A DNA stretch of 64,000 nt from Pelomonas sp047654785 (GCF_047654785.1 NZ_JASGKQ010000003.1:62001-126000); one strand, 5' to 3'; counted from the stretch's first letter, positions 31,239-39,673 are shown. Program-made: numbers and translations. Notes: generated by a model from the letters alone, not told the origin.

Positions 31239-31592
31239 ATGAATCGATACCCCCTGGGCCTGGCGCTGGCTGCGGCGGCGCTGCTGCTGTCGGGCTGCAT
31301 CGTCGTGCCGGCGCACCGGCAGGGCGGCTACTACGGCGGTGACGGCGGCGGCGCGCCGGCCGTCATCGTCGACGTGCCGCCGCCCGCGCCCTATGCGGAA
31401 GTGCGGCCCGCCGTGCCCTACCCGGGCGCGGTGTGGGTGGGCGGCTATTGGGGCTGGCGCGGCAATCGGCACCAGTGGGTGCCCGGCTACTACGAGCGCC
31501 CGCGCCCGGGCTACCGCTACGAGCCCAACCGCTGGGAGCGACAGCGCGGCGGCCGCTGGCAGCTGCGGCTGGGCGGCTGGCTGCGCCTCTAG
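31239..31592 (+). CDS. YXWGXW-repeat lipoprotein
   Basis: A 117-residue lipoprotein with signal and lipobox LLLSGC (Cys20). A Pro/Tyr/Gly/Trp-rich domain follows with the repeat-type motif GGYWGWRGNRHQWVPGYYERP, typical of YXWGXW-repeat proteins of betaproteobacteria. These are small envelope proteins of unknown function. Its TAG stop overlaps the convergent ylqF stop in a CTAG. An out-of-frame ATG at 31231 lies just upstream, but the frame with the lipobox is clearly the coding one. Confidence 0.8.
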   Translation: MNRYPLGLALAAAALLLSGCIVVPAHRQGGYYGGDGGGAPAVIVDVPPPAPYAEVRPAVPYPGAVWVGGYWGWRGNRHQWVPGYYERPRPGYRYEPNRWERQRGGRWQLRLGGWLRL

Positions 31593-32566
31593 GTTCCGGC
31601 GTCCCCGGCGTCTGCCGCATCGTCGCGGCGCCGGCCGCTGCGGCGGGCCTTGTCGGCCTGGCGCGCGGCCTCCCGCGCGGCGGCCTGGCGGGCCTCGTCC
31701 TCGGCCGCGGCGCGGCGCCAGCCGGCCATCTCCTCGGGCGTCTCCAGCGTGATGCGGCCGAGCAGCCCCTGGCGGAAGTCCATCAGCAGCGCCTCGGCGG
31801 CCTTGTGCATCTGCACCGCGCCGCCGCGCACCTTGGCGCCGCGCTTGAGGCCGATGGCCTCCAGCACCGCCTCCTCGCCGCCCGGCCCGCCCAGCTCGGC
31901 CAGGCCGTAGCGCTGCCGCAGCCGCTCGGGGTAGCGGCGCGCGAGCACGGCGACCAGTTCCAGCGCGACCTCGGCCTCGTCGAAGGCGTTGCGGCCGATG
32001 GCGCCGCTGGCGGCGAGGTGGTAGCCGCTCTGCGCGACGGCGATGCGCGGCCACAGCATGCCGGGCGTGTCGAACAGGTAGAAGCCGGGCTCCAGCACGA
32101 TCTTCTGCTCGGTCTTGGTGATGCCGGGCTCGTCGCCCGTCTTGGCGGCGCGCTTGCCCGCCAGCGTGTTGATCAGCGTGCTCTTGCCGACGTTGGGGAT
32201 GCCGCAGATCAGCACGCGCAGCGGCTTGTGCAGTTCGCCGCGGCACGGGGCAAGCTCGCGGCAGGCGCGAGTGATGAGGCGGGCGGGCGAGCGCTCGCCG
32301 GCGTCCAGCGGCAGCGCGCGGGTGTCGGGCTGGGCGTTGTAGCAGTCCAGCCAGGCGGCGGTCTGCGCGGGGTCGGCCAGGTCCTGCTTGTTCAGCACCT
32401 TCAGCGACGGCCGCCCGGCCGTCAGCGACGCCAGCAGCGGGTTGCAGCTGGAGCCCGGCAGCCGTGCGTCCAGCAGTTCGACCACCACGTCCAGCCCCGC
32501 GGCCATGCGTTCCTTGATCGCACGCGCGGTGGCGTGCATGTGGCCGGGGAACCAGTTGATGGGCAT
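31589..32566 (-). CDS. ylqF: Circularly permuted ribosome-biogenesis GTPase YlqF/RbgA
   Basis: A 325-residue GTPase with permuted motif order. The N-terminal INWFPGHMHATARAIKE is family-specific, then come G4 (LNKQDLAD), G1 (GIPNVGKSTLINTLAGK), a G2 Thr in the PGITK segment and G3 (DTPGML). In Bacillus RbgA is needed for late assembly of the 50S subunit. The C-terminal extension is Ala/Arg-rich and looks disordered, probably an RNA-binding tail. It converges on the lipoprotein gene, sharing a CTAG across the two stop codons. Confidence 0.92.
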   Translation of the reverse strand: MPINWFPGHMHATARAIKERMAAGLDVVVELLDARLPGSSCNPLLASLTAGRPSLKVLNKQDLADPAQTAAWLDCYNAQPDTRALPLDAGERSPARLITRACRELAPCRGELHKPLRVLICGIPNVGKSTLINTLAGKRAAKTGDEPGITKTEQKIVLEPGFYLFDTPGMLWPRIAVAQSGYHLAASGAIGRNAFDEAEVALELVAVLARRYPERLRQRYGLAELGGPGGEEAVLEAIGLKRGAKVRGGAVQMHKAAEALLMDFRQGLLGRITLETPEEMAGWRRAAAEDEARQAAAREAARQADKARRSGRRRDDAADAGDAGT

Positions 32567-32670
32567 GGGGGCGTGTCCGGGAGCGCGGGAAGCGCGCGAT
32601 TGTCACTGCACGCCCGGGCGCGGCGCCGGCCACTCCCTTCGCGGGGGGCGCGGCGACGCCGGCAGGCCGG

Positions 32671-32991
32671 TCAGTCCTCGTTCTTGAAGACCAGCTTGAC
32701 CTCGTGGGAGGCCTTCTCGCCGGGCTCGAACTTCCACTCCATCAGCGCGGCCTTGACGGCGCGGTCGAAGACGCGCTTGGGCTCGGCCTCGACGATCTCG
32801 ACGTCGCTGACCTTGCCGTCGGCCTCGATGATGAGCTTGGCCTTCACGGAGCCGGTGGAGATGCCCTTCTTGGCGGCCTCGGCCGGGAACTCCGGCGGCA
32901 CTTTCTTGACGACCTTGGGCGCGGCGTGGGCGGCCGCGGCGGCCAGCATCAGGCCGGCGGCGGCGAGGGTGATGGAGCGCAGGATGGACAT
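32671..32991 (-). CDS. Soluble periplasmic TonB C-terminal-domain protein
   Basis: A 106-residue protein made of a cleavable signal peptide (residues about 1-23, AAAHAAP) and a TonB C-terminal domain: PPEFPAEAAKKGISTGSVKAKLIIEADGKVSDVEIVEAEP, then FDRAVKAALMEWKFEP. It lacks the membrane anchor and Pro-rich periplasm-spanning region of a true TonB, so it probably cannot transduce energy alone; it may bind receptors or peptidoglycan. The ATG lies 33 bases downstream of an 11-base poly-C run (on its own strand). It follows the chemoreceptor gene by 50 bases. Confidence 0.78.
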   Translation of the reverse strand: MSILRSITLAAAGLMLAAAAAHAAPKVVKKVPPEFPAEAAKKGISTGSVKAKLIIEADGKVSDVEIVEAEPKRVFDRAVKAALMEWKFEPGEKASHEVKLVFKNED

Positions 32992-33024
32992 GGCGGACCT
33001 CGGGAAGCGGGGGGAGCTGGGAGC

Positions 33025-33035
33025 GGGGGGGGGGG
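33025..33035. repeat. Eleven-base poly-G (poly-C) tract
   Basis: An uninterrupted run of 11 G on the plus strand lies in the short gap between the chemoreceptor stop codon and the TonB-like gene start. Such tracts slip during replication and can alter promoter spacing or leader length; here it lies in the leader of the TonB-domain gene, between stop and start codons of two minus-strand genes. It could also be a sequencing-length uncertainty. Confidence 0.85.
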
Positions 33036-33041
33036 CGCGGC

Positions 33042-34589
33042 TCAGGCGGCGCGGAAGAAGCCGACGGCGTCGATCAGGCGGGTGGAGCTGTCGCGCAGCG
33101 CGTCGGCCGAGCGGCTGAGCTCGCCGACCAGGCTGGTGTTCTGCTGCGTGGCCTTGTCCAGCTCGTTCATCGCGCCGTTGACGACGCCGACGCCGGCGGC
33201 CTGCTCCTGGGCCGAGTGCGAGATTTCCTCGATCAGCTGGCCCATGTTGTTGACCTCGTCGACGACGCTGCGGATGGTGACGCCGGCGTCGTTGACCAGC
33301 GTCGTGCCGTTCTCGACCTTGACGGTCGATTCCTGGATCAGCACCTTGATCTCCTTGGCGGCGCCGGCCGAGCGCTGCGCCAGCGCGCGCACCTCGGAGG
33401 CCACGACCGCGAAGCCGCGGCCGTGCTCGCCGGCCCGGGCCGCCTCGACGGCGGCGTTCAGCGCCAGGATGTTGGTCTGGAAGGCGATGCCGTCGATGAC
33501 GCCGATGATGTCGCCGATCTTCTTGGAGCTGGCGCTGATCTCCTCCATGGTCTCGACGACCTTGGAGACCACCGAGCCGCCGTTGCTCGCGGCCTGGCGC
33601 GCGGTGACGGCGATGCCGGCGGCGCGGCGGGTCAGGTCGCTGGCGCCCTTGAGCGTGGAGGCGATCTGCTCCACCGAGGCGGCGGTGTCCTGCAGGCTGG
33701 CGGCGGAGCGCGTGGTGCGTTCGGCCAGGTTGGAGTTGCTGTCGGCGATGGAGCCGGAGTTGGACGCCACCTCGCTGGCGGCGGTGGACACGTCGCGCAC
33801 CACGCCGGACAGCGCGGCCTGCATGTCCTTCATCGCCTGCAGCATCTGGCTCAGCTCGTCGCGACCCTCGACCGTGATGTCCTGCGTCAGGTCGCCGGCG
33901 GCGATGGTCTCGGCGGCGGCCTGCGCCTTGCGCGCCGGGCCGACGATGGAGCGGGCGATGACGATGCTGCCGCCGATGCCGATCACCGCGGCCACCAGCA
34001 CCAGCACGCCGGTGATGACGACCGAGGACTGGGCCAGGCCGACGCCATTGGTGGCCAGCTGCTTGCCGCTGTCGAACTGCATGTCGACCAGCTTCTTGAT
34101 GCCGTCCTGCAGCGCGCTCTGGGCGGGGCGCAGGTCGGTGATCAGGCTCTCGCGGGCCTCGTCGGGGCTGCCGTCGGCCTGGATCTTCTGGAACTTCTCC
34201 AGCGCGCTGATGAACTTGACCTTGCTCTCGCGCACGGCGGACACGGTGGCCTTCTCCTCGCCGTCGGCGGCGACGGCCTCCAGGCCGGCGAGCTGCTTCT
34301 CGGACTCCTCCACCGCGTCGGCGATGGCCTTCTTCTGCTTCTTGATGGCGCCGGCCGTGTCCAGCAGCAGCAGGTCGCGCACCGCGCGGGCGATGACGTT
34401 GACCTGGCTTTCCAGCCCGTTGGCCGCGCCGATCTTCACGAGGCTGGAGTTCGCGGTGCGGTCCAGGTCCTGGGCCAGCCGGTTGGCGTTGGTGGCGCCG
34501 TAGATGCCGATGGCCACCAGCAGCACGATCAGCAAGCCGAAGCTCACGTACAGGCGGTGGCCGATGCGCAGTTGCGTCAGGAAGTTCAT
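33042..34589 (-). CDS. Methyl-accepting chemotaxis protein
   Basis: A 515-residue transmembrane chemoreceptor. TM1 is residues about 12-32, and a periplasmic four-helix-bundle ligand domain covers about 33-187 (LVKIGAANGLESQVNVIARAVRDLLLLDT). TM2 is about 188-212 and a HAMP linker runs GPARKAQAAAETIAAGDLTQDI. A long cytoplasmic signalling coil has the highly conserved hairpin tip IGVIDGIAFQTNILALNAAVEAARAGEHGRGFAVVASEVRALAQRSA. The C terminus (VGFFRAA) has no CheR/CheB-binding pentapeptide. The ligand is unknown. The upstream region contains an inverted repeat (34707-34722), but I see no convincing sigma-28 promoter. Confidence 0.93.
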   Translation of the reverse strand: MNFLTQLRIGHRLYVSFGLLIVLLVAIGIYGATNANRLAQDLDRTANSSLVKIGAANGLESQVNVIARAVRDLLLLDTAGAIKKQKKAIADAVEESEKQLAGLEAVAADGEEKATVSAVRESKVKFISALEKFQKIQADGSPDEARESLITDLRPAQSALQDGIKKLVDMQFDSGKQLATNGVGLAQSSVVITGVLVLVAAVIGIGGSIVIARSIVGPARKAQAAAETIAAGDLTQDITVEGRDELSQMLQAMKDMQAALSGVVRDVSTAASEVASNSGSIADSNSNLAERTTRSAASLQDTAASVEQIASTLKGASDLTRRAAGIAVTARQAASNGGSVVSKVVETMEEISASSKKIGDIIGVIDGIAFQTNILALNAAVEAARAGEHGRGFAVVASEVRALAQRSAGAAKEIKVLIQESTVKVENGTTLVNDAGVTIRSVVDEVNNMGQLIEEISHSAQEQAAGVGVVNGAMNELDKATQQNTSLVGELSRSADALRDSSTRLIDAVGFFRAA

Positions 34590-34706
34590 GCGGGTGTGGT
34601 CCTTGTCCGGGGGTAGCGGCGGCGCCGTGTCGCATGGGAGTCAGCGACCGGGCGGCCGCAGTGTGTCCCGACCGCGCCCGTTTGCCGCACCGCCCCGGCA
34701 GGGTCG

Positions 34707-34722
34707 CGTGAAGTCGTTCACG
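34707..34722. promoter_or_regulatory. Inverted repeat upstream of chemoreceptor gene
   Basis: A perfect hairpin or operator-like repeat CGTGAA-GTCG-TTCACG lies between the tri-heme cytochrome stop codon (34752) and the chemoreceptor start (34589). No T-tract follows on either strand, so a protein-binding site is more likely than a terminator. The rest of the 34590-34751 gap shows no recognisable feature beyond a weak purine-rich ribosome-binding site near 34608. Confidence 0.4.
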
Positions 34723-34751
34723 TCACCCCGCACGCCCGCGGGATTGCCGTG

Positions 34752-36032
34752 TCAATGTGCCGCCGCGGCCGCCCGCAGGCGCAGCACCTCGACGGCATCG
34801 ACCTCGCCCGCGCGGTTGCCGAAGGACTCGCGCAGGTGGCTGGCCAGCGCGGCCAGGTCGTCGGCGTCCAGCACGCCCGCGAACGGCGGCATGCCGTAGG
34901 GCCGCGGGTGGCCCGCCGTGGCGGGCGCGAAGCCGCCGCGCTCGATGACGCGGATCAGGTTGGCCGCGCTGCCCTGCGTGACGAGGCGGCTGCCGGCCAG
35001 CGCCGGGTAGGCGGGCGCGCCGGCCTCGTCGCGCCGGCCTTCGCCCTGCTCGCCGTGGCAGGCGGCGCAGTGTTCGCGGTAGAGGCCGGCGCCCCGCTCG
35101 CGGCGGCGCGGGTCGGGTTGGGCCGGCGCGGGCCGCGCGGCGGGCTGCTCGGGCAGCGCGCGCAGGTAGGCGGCCATCGCGGCGAGGTCGGCGCCGTCCA
35201 GCGCGGCCGTGCTGCCCAGGACCACCTCGGCCATCGGGCCCTGCGCGGTGTGGCCGCCGGCGTGGCCGTCGCGCAGCCAGCGCTGCACGGTCCCGGGTGC
35301 CCAGCGCTGCACGCCGGCCTCGGCCGGGTCCAGCAGCGACGGCGCCTGCCAGCCCATGCCCGCGAGCAGCCCGCCGCGGAAGTCCGCCGCGCCTTGGTCG
35401 CCGCCGAGCGGGCCGCGCCCGGCGTGGCAGGCGCTGCAGTGGGCCAGGCCCTGGGCGAGGTAGGCGCCGCGGTTCCAGGCGGCGTCGCGGGCCGGGTCGG
35501 GCCGGTAGACGGCCGGGCGGAAGTACAGCGCCCGCCAGGCGGCGATGGCCAGCTGGCTGCCGTACAGGCCGCGCAGCTCGTGCGCGCGGCGCGGCGCGTC
35601 CACGGCGGGCCGGGACTGCAGCCAGGCATGCAGCGCGTCGGCGTCCTCGCGGGTGACGAGCGTCGTGTTGGTGACCGGGTGGGCGGGCAGCAGCAGGCGG
35701 CCGTCGCGGCCCAGGCCCAGGTGCAGCGCGCGCCAGAAGTCGTCGCGGCTCCAGCCGCCCAGGCCGCTGGCGTGGGGCGTCAGGTTGGACGAGAACGCGG
35801 TGCCGAACGGCGTCGGGATGGCCCGCCCGCCGGCCAGCGGCACGCCGCCGCGCGCGGTGTGGCAGCCGGCGCAGTTGCCCACGGCGGCCAGGTAGGCGCC
35901 GCGCGCCAGGCTGACCGGCGCGGCGGACGGCGGTGTCGCGTCGCCCAGGCCGCGCTGCCAGGCGAGCAGCCCGAAGGCGGCGGCCGCCAGCAGGCCGGCC
36001 AGCAGCGCCAGCGCGGTCAGCGCGCGCTTCAT
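34752..36032 (-). CDS. Membrane-anchored tri-haem cytochrome c
   Basis: A 426-residue protein with an N-terminal signal-anchor (residues about 4-25) and three CXXCH haem sites: CAGCH (54-58), CSACH near residue 200 and CAACH near residue 320. Each is followed by a cytochrome c-like fold with downstream Met ligands such as YGMPPFAGVLDADDLAALASHLRE. The three-domain layout resembles the cytochrome subunit of membrane alcohol, aldehyde or gluconate dehydrogenases, but no dehydrogenase gene is nearby. It overlaps the preceding di-haem gene (ATGA), so the two are co-translated and probably act as an electron relay. Confidence 0.88.
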   Translation of the reverse strand: MKRALTALALLAGLLAAAAFGLLAWQRGLGDATPPSAAPVSLARGAYLAAVGNCAGCHTARGGVPLAGGRAIPTPFGTAFSSNLTPHASGLGGWSRDDFWRALHLGLGRDGRLLLPAHPVTNTTLVTREDADALHAWLQSRPAVDAPRRAHELRGLYGSQLAIAAWRALYFRPAVYRPDPARDAAWNRGAYLAQGLAHCSACHAGRGPLGGDQGAADFRGGLLAGMGWQAPSLLDPAEAGVQRWAPGTVQRWLRDGHAGGHTAQGPMAEVVLGSTAALDGADLAAMAAYLRALPEQPAARPAPAQPDPRRRERGAGLYREHCAACHGEQGEGRRDEAGAPAYPALAGSRLVTQGSAANLIRVIERGGFAPATAGHPRPYGMPPFAGVLDADDLAALASHLRESFGNRAGEVDAVEVLRLRAAAAAH

Positions 36033-36745
36033 GGCGCGATCCCGCCGCAGCGCACCGGCGCCGGTGCGGCCAGCGCGGCGGCCGGGTGCGGGTCGGCCGG
36101 CATGGGCTGGCCGGCGAGGTACTGCGTCATCGCGTTGATCTCGGGCTCGGTCAGCGTCCGGGCGATCTGCGCCATGCAGTCCGGCGCCTGCGCGCGCCGC
36201 AGGCCGCTGCGCCAGGCGCCGAGCTGGCCGTTCAGGTAGTCGCGCGACAGGCCCAGCAGCCCGGGCACGCCGGGCTGGGTGCCGGTCAGCCGCTCGCCGT
36301 GGCAGGCGGTGCAGGCGGGCAGCCGGCGCGCCGGGTCGCCGTGGCGGATCAACTGCTCGGCGCGGGCCAGCTCGGGCGCGGGCAGCGTGGGCGTCTGCGG
36401 CGACGGGTAGGGCAGGTCCAGCGACGCGAAATGGCCGGCCAGCGCCTGCAGGTAGGCGTCGGACAGCGGCGCGAGCAGCTCGTTCATCAGCCCGTAGTCG
36501 CGCCGGCCGTCGCGGAAGTTCAGCAGCTGGTTGTACAGGTAGCCGGCGGGCTTGCCGGCCAGCCGCGGGTAGTAGCCGTCCGGCGCGGCGCGGCCCTGCT
36601 TGCCATGGCAGCCAGTGCAGGCCAGCGCGCGCTGGGCGAGCGTGTCCGGCACGGGCTGGGGCTGGGCGGCGGCGGGCAGCGCGGCCAGCGGGAGCAGGGG
36701 GAGCAGGGGGAGGAGCAGGAGGATCGTGCGCAGCATGGGCGGCAT
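36029..36745 (-). CDS. Di-haem c4-type cytochrome
   Basis: A 238-residue exported protein with a leucine-rich signal peptide ending around AALPAAAQP and two CXXCH sites, CTGCH (residues 43-47) and CTACH near residue 150. PRLAGKPAGYLYNQLLNFRDGRR and the repeated YLNGQLGAWRSGLRR are typical of the two-domain cytochrome c4 family, which passes electrons to terminal oxidases. An ATG three codons downstream (36736) is an alternative start. It lies between yggS and the tri-haem cytochrome on the same strand with tight spacing. Confidence 0.88.
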   Translation of the reverse strand: MPPMLRTILLLLPLLPLLPLAALPAAAQPQPVPDTLAQRALACTGCHGKQGRAAPDGYYPRLAGKPAGYLYNQLLNFRDGRRDYGLMNELLAPLSDAYLQALAGHFASLDLPYPSPQTPTLPAPELARAEQLIRHGDPARRLPACTACHGERLTGTQPGVPGLLGLSRDYLNGQLGAWRSGLRRAQAPDCMAQIARTLTEPEINAMTQYLAGQPMPADPHPAAALAAPAPVRCGGIAP

Positions 36746-36761
36746 CTTGCCTGCTCGCGGC

Positions 36762-37436
36762 TCAGCGGCGGCCGAACACGGCGGTGCCCACGCGCACCAT
36801 GGTCGAGCCGGCGGCGATGGCGTCCTCCAGGTCGGCGCTCATGCCCAGCGAGAGGGTGTCCAGCGCCAGGCCCGCCCCGTTCAGCGCGTCGAACAGCCCG
36901 GCCATGGCGCGGTGCTGCGCGAGCGCGCCGGGGCCGGGCTCGGGGATGGCCATCAGGCCGCGCAGGCGCAGCCGGGGCAGGGCGGCCACCTGCCGGGCCA
37001 GCGCGGCGACCTCGCCGGGCGGCAGGCCGCTCTTGCTGGGCTCGCCGCTGACGTTGACCTGCAGGCACAGGTTCAGCGGCGGCAGGCCCGGCGGGCGCTG
37101 GTCGGACAGGCGCTGCGCGAGCTTCAGGCGGTCCACGCCGTGCACCCAGTCGAAGCGCTCGGCCACGGGCCGGGTCTTGTTGGCCTGCAGCGGCCCGATC
37201 AGATGCCATTCGAGCTGGCCGCGCAGGTCGGCCAGTTCGTCGATCTTGGCCAGGCCTTCCTGCACGTAGTTCTCGCCGAAGGCGCGCGCGCCGGCCGCGA
37301 AGGCCTCGCGCACGGCGGCGGCGGGGAAGGTCTTGCTGACCACCAGCAGCCGCACCGCGTCGGCCGGCCGGCCGGCCGCGACACATGCCGCAGCGATGCG
37401 GTCTTTGACGGATTTCAGGGAGTCTGGGATCGCCAT
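36762..37436 (-). CDS. yggS: Pyridoxal-phosphate homeostasis protein YggS/PLPBP
   Basis: A 224-residue TIM-barrel PLP-binding protein that buffers pyridoxal phosphate and affects amino-acid metabolism but has no known catalytic activity. The PLP lysine is K35 in LLVVSKTFPA. GARAFGENYVQE, WHLIGPLQANKTR and the phosphate-binding LSLGMSADLEDAIAAGSTMVRVGTAVFG are all present. The start at 37436 (MAIPDS) fits the family; upstream in-frame ATGs run into the pilT promoter region. It is divergent from pilT with 28 bases between the start codons, the same yggS/pilT pairing seen in many proteobacteria. Confidence 0.95.
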   Translation of the reverse strand: MAIPDSLKSVKDRIAAACVAAGRPADAVRLLVVSKTFPAAAVREAFAAGARAFGENYVQEGLAKIDELADLRGQLEWHLIGPLQANKTRPVAERFDWVHGVDRLKLAQRLSDQRPPGLPPLNLCLQVNVSGEPSKSGLPPGEVAALARQVAALPRLRLRGLMAIPEPGPGALAQHRAMAGLFDALNGAGLALDTLSLGMSADLEDAIAAGSTMVRVGTAVFGRR

Positions 37437-37464
37437 AATGGTCCGAGCACTCCACGGAAGATTC

Positions 37465-38508
37465 ATGGACATCACTCAGCTGCTGGCATTTTCGGTCAAG
37501 AACAAGGCGTCGGACCTGCACCTCTCGGCCGGCCTGCCGCCGATGATCCGCGTGCATGGCGACGTGCGCCGCATCAACGTCGAGGCCCTGGACCACCGCG
37601 CGGTCCACGACATGGTCTACGACATCATGAACGACTCGCAGCGCAAGGTGTACGAGGAGACGCTGGAGGTCGATTTCTCGTTCGAGATCCAGGGCCTGGC
37701 GCGCTTCCGCGTCAACGCCTTCAACCAGAACCGCGGCGCGGGCGCGGTGTTCCGCACCATCCCGAGCAAGATCCTGAGCCTGGAGCAACTCGCCGCGCCC
37801 AAGGTCTTCGCCGACCTGGCGCTCAAGCCCCGCGGCATGGTGCTCGTGACCGGCCCGACCGGCTCCGGCAAGAGCACGACGCTGGCGGCCATGATCAACC
37901 ATCTGAACGAGAACGAGTACGGCCACATCCTGACCATCGAGGACCCGATCGAGTTCGTGCACGAGAGCAAGAAGAGCCTGATCAACCAGCGCGAGGTCGG
38001 CCCGCACACGCACTCGTTCAGCAACGCGCTGCGCTCGGCGCTGCGCGAGGACCCGGACTGCGTGCTCGTCGGCGAGATGCGCGACCTGGAGACCATCCGC
38101 CTGGCGCTGACCGCCGCCGAGACGGGCCACCTGGTGTTCGGCACGCTGCACACCTCGTCGGCCGCCAAGACGGTGGACCGCATCGTCGACGTGTTCCCGG
38201 CGGCCGAGAAGGAGATGGTGCGGGCGATGGTGTCGGAGTCGCTGGTGGCCGTCATCTCGCAGAGCCTGTGCAAGCTCAAGGACGGCAGCGGCCGCGTCGC
38301 GGCGCACGAGATCATGCTGGGCACCTCGGCCATCCGCAACCTGATCCGCGAGAACAAGGTCGCGCAGATGTACTCGGCCATCCAGACCGGCAACAGCCAG
38401 GGCATGCAGACGCTGGACCAGAACCTGACCGACCTGGTCCGCCGCAACATCATTTCGCCCGCCGAGGCGCGCTCCAAGGCCAAGTTCCCGGAAAACTTCC
38501 CCGGCTGA
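37465..38508 (+). CDS. pilT: Type IV pilus retraction ATPase PilT
   Basis: Hexameric cytoplasmic ATPase that powers pilus retraction and twitching motility. The 347-residue product begins MDITQLLAFSVKNKASDLHLSAG. Walker A is GPTGSGKSTT, the Asp box is HILTIEDPIEF, Walker B is DCVLVGEMRD and the His box is TGHLVFGTLHTSSA. It also has the AIRNLIRENK sequence near the C terminus, which is essential for retraction in PilT and absent from PilB. PilU follows 20 bases downstream. Confidence 0.97.
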   Translation: MDITQLLAFSVKNKASDLHLSAGLPPMIRVHGDVRRINVEALDHRAVHDMVYDIMNDSQRKVYEETLEVDFSFEIQGLARFRVNAFNQNRGAGAVFRTIPSKILSLEQLAAPKVFADLALKPRGMVLVTGPTGSGKSTTLAAMINHLNENEYGHILTIEDPIEFVHESKKSLINQREVGPHTHSFSNALRSALREDPDCVLVGEMRDLETIRLALTAAETGHLVFGTLHTSSAAKTVDRIVDVFPAAEKEMVRAMVSESLVAVISQSLCKLKDGSGRVAAHEIMLGTSAIRNLIRENKVAQMYSAIQTGNSQGMQTLDQNLTDLVRRNIISPAEARSKAKFPENFPG

Positions 38509-38528
38509 TCGCAGCAAGGCTAAGGCGT

Positions 38529-39671
38529 ATGGAAAGAGACCAAGCTTCCAAATTCATCAACGACCTGCTGCGGCTGATGCTGTCGCGCAAGGGCTCCGAC
38601 CTGTTCCTGACCGCCGAGTTCCCGCCGGCCATCAAGGTGGACGGCAAGCTGACCAAGGTGTCGCCGCAGCCGCTGTCCGGCCAGCACACGCTGCAGCTGG
38701 CGCGGGCCATCATGAACGACAAGCAGGCCGCCGAGTTCGAGCGCACCAAGGAGTGCAACTTCGCGATCTCGCCGCACGGCGTCGGCCGCTTCCGCGTGAA
38801 CGCCTTCATCCAGCAGGGCCAGGTGGGCCTGGTGCTGCGGACGATTCCCGCGACGCTGCCGACCATCCAGTCGCTGGACCTGCCGCCCGTGCTGCGCGAG
38901 GTGGTGCAGCACAAGCGCGGGCTGGTGATCGTCGTCGGCGCCACCGGCTCGGGCAAGAGCACCACGCTGGCCGCGATGATCGACGAGCGCAACGAGACGA
39001 CGCACGGCCACATCGTCACCATCGAGGACCCGATCGAGTTCGTGCATCCGCACAAGAACTGCATCGTCACGCAGCGCGAGCTGGGCATCGACACCGACAG
39101 CTGGGAGGCGGCGCTGAAGAACTCGCTGCGCCAGGCGCCCGACGTGATCCTGATGGGCGAGCTGCGCGACCGCGAGACCATGGACCACGCCATCGCCTTC
39201 GCCGAGACCGGCCACCTGTGCATGGCCACGCTGCACGCCAACAGCGCCAACCAGGCGCTGGACCGCATCATCAATTTCTTCCCCGAGGACCGCCGCGCGC
39301 AGCTGCTGATGGACCTGTCGCTGAACCTGCGCGCCCTCGTCAGCCAGCGCCTGCTGCCGCGCCGCGAGGGCAAGGGCCGCGTGGCCGCCGTCGAGATCCT
39401 GCTGAACACGCCGCTGATCTCGGACCTGATCTTCAAGGGCGAGATCAGCGAGATCAAGGAGCTGATGAAGCGCTCGCGCGAGCAGGGCATGCAGACCTTC
39501 GATCAGGCGCTGTTCGACCTCTACGAGGCCGGCAAGGTCACCTACGAAGACGCGCTGCGCAACGCCGACTCGGTGAACGACCTGCGCCTGCAGATCAAGC
39601 TGAACAGCGAGCGCGCCCGCAGCGGCGACCTGTCCGCCGGCGCCGGCACCGAACACTTGTCGATTCTCTGA
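38529..39671 (+). CDS. pilU: PilT-like accessory retraction ATPase PilU
   Basis: A 380-residue paralogue of PilT that assists retraction. Walker A is GATGSGKSTT, the Asp box is HIVTIEDPIEFVH, Walker B is DVILMGELRD and the His box is TGHLCMATLHANSA. The C-terminal tail beyond the ATPase core (residues about 345-380, LRLQIKLNSERARSG...) is longer than in PilT, as usual for PilU. It forms an operon with pilT. No pilin or pilus-assembly gene is found in this window. Confidence 0.95.
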   Translation: MERDQASKFINDLLRLMLSRKGSDLFLTAEFPPAIKVDGKLTKVSPQPLSGQHTLQLARAIMNDKQAAEFERTKECNFAISPHGVGRFRVNAFIQQGQVGLVLRTIPATLPTIQSLDLPPVLREVVQHKRGLVIVVGATGSGKSTTLAAMIDERNETTHGHIVTIEDPIEFVHPHKNCIVTQRELGIDTDSWEAALKNSLRQAPDVILMGELRDRETMDHAIAFAETGHLCMATLHANSANQALDRIINFFPEDRRAQLLMDLSLNLRALVSQRLLPRREGKGRVAAVEILLNTPLISDLIFKGEISEIKELMKRSREQGMQTFDQALFDLYEAGKVTYEDALRNADSVNDLRLQIKLNSERARSGDLSAGAGTEHLSIL

Positions 39672-39673
39672 CC

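Noticed and set aside
36600..39671. A 1,023-codon plus-strand open frame that ends with pilU
   Set aside because: Only the part from 38529 matches a protein family; upstream it crosses cytochrome, yggS and pilT sequence in wrong frames.
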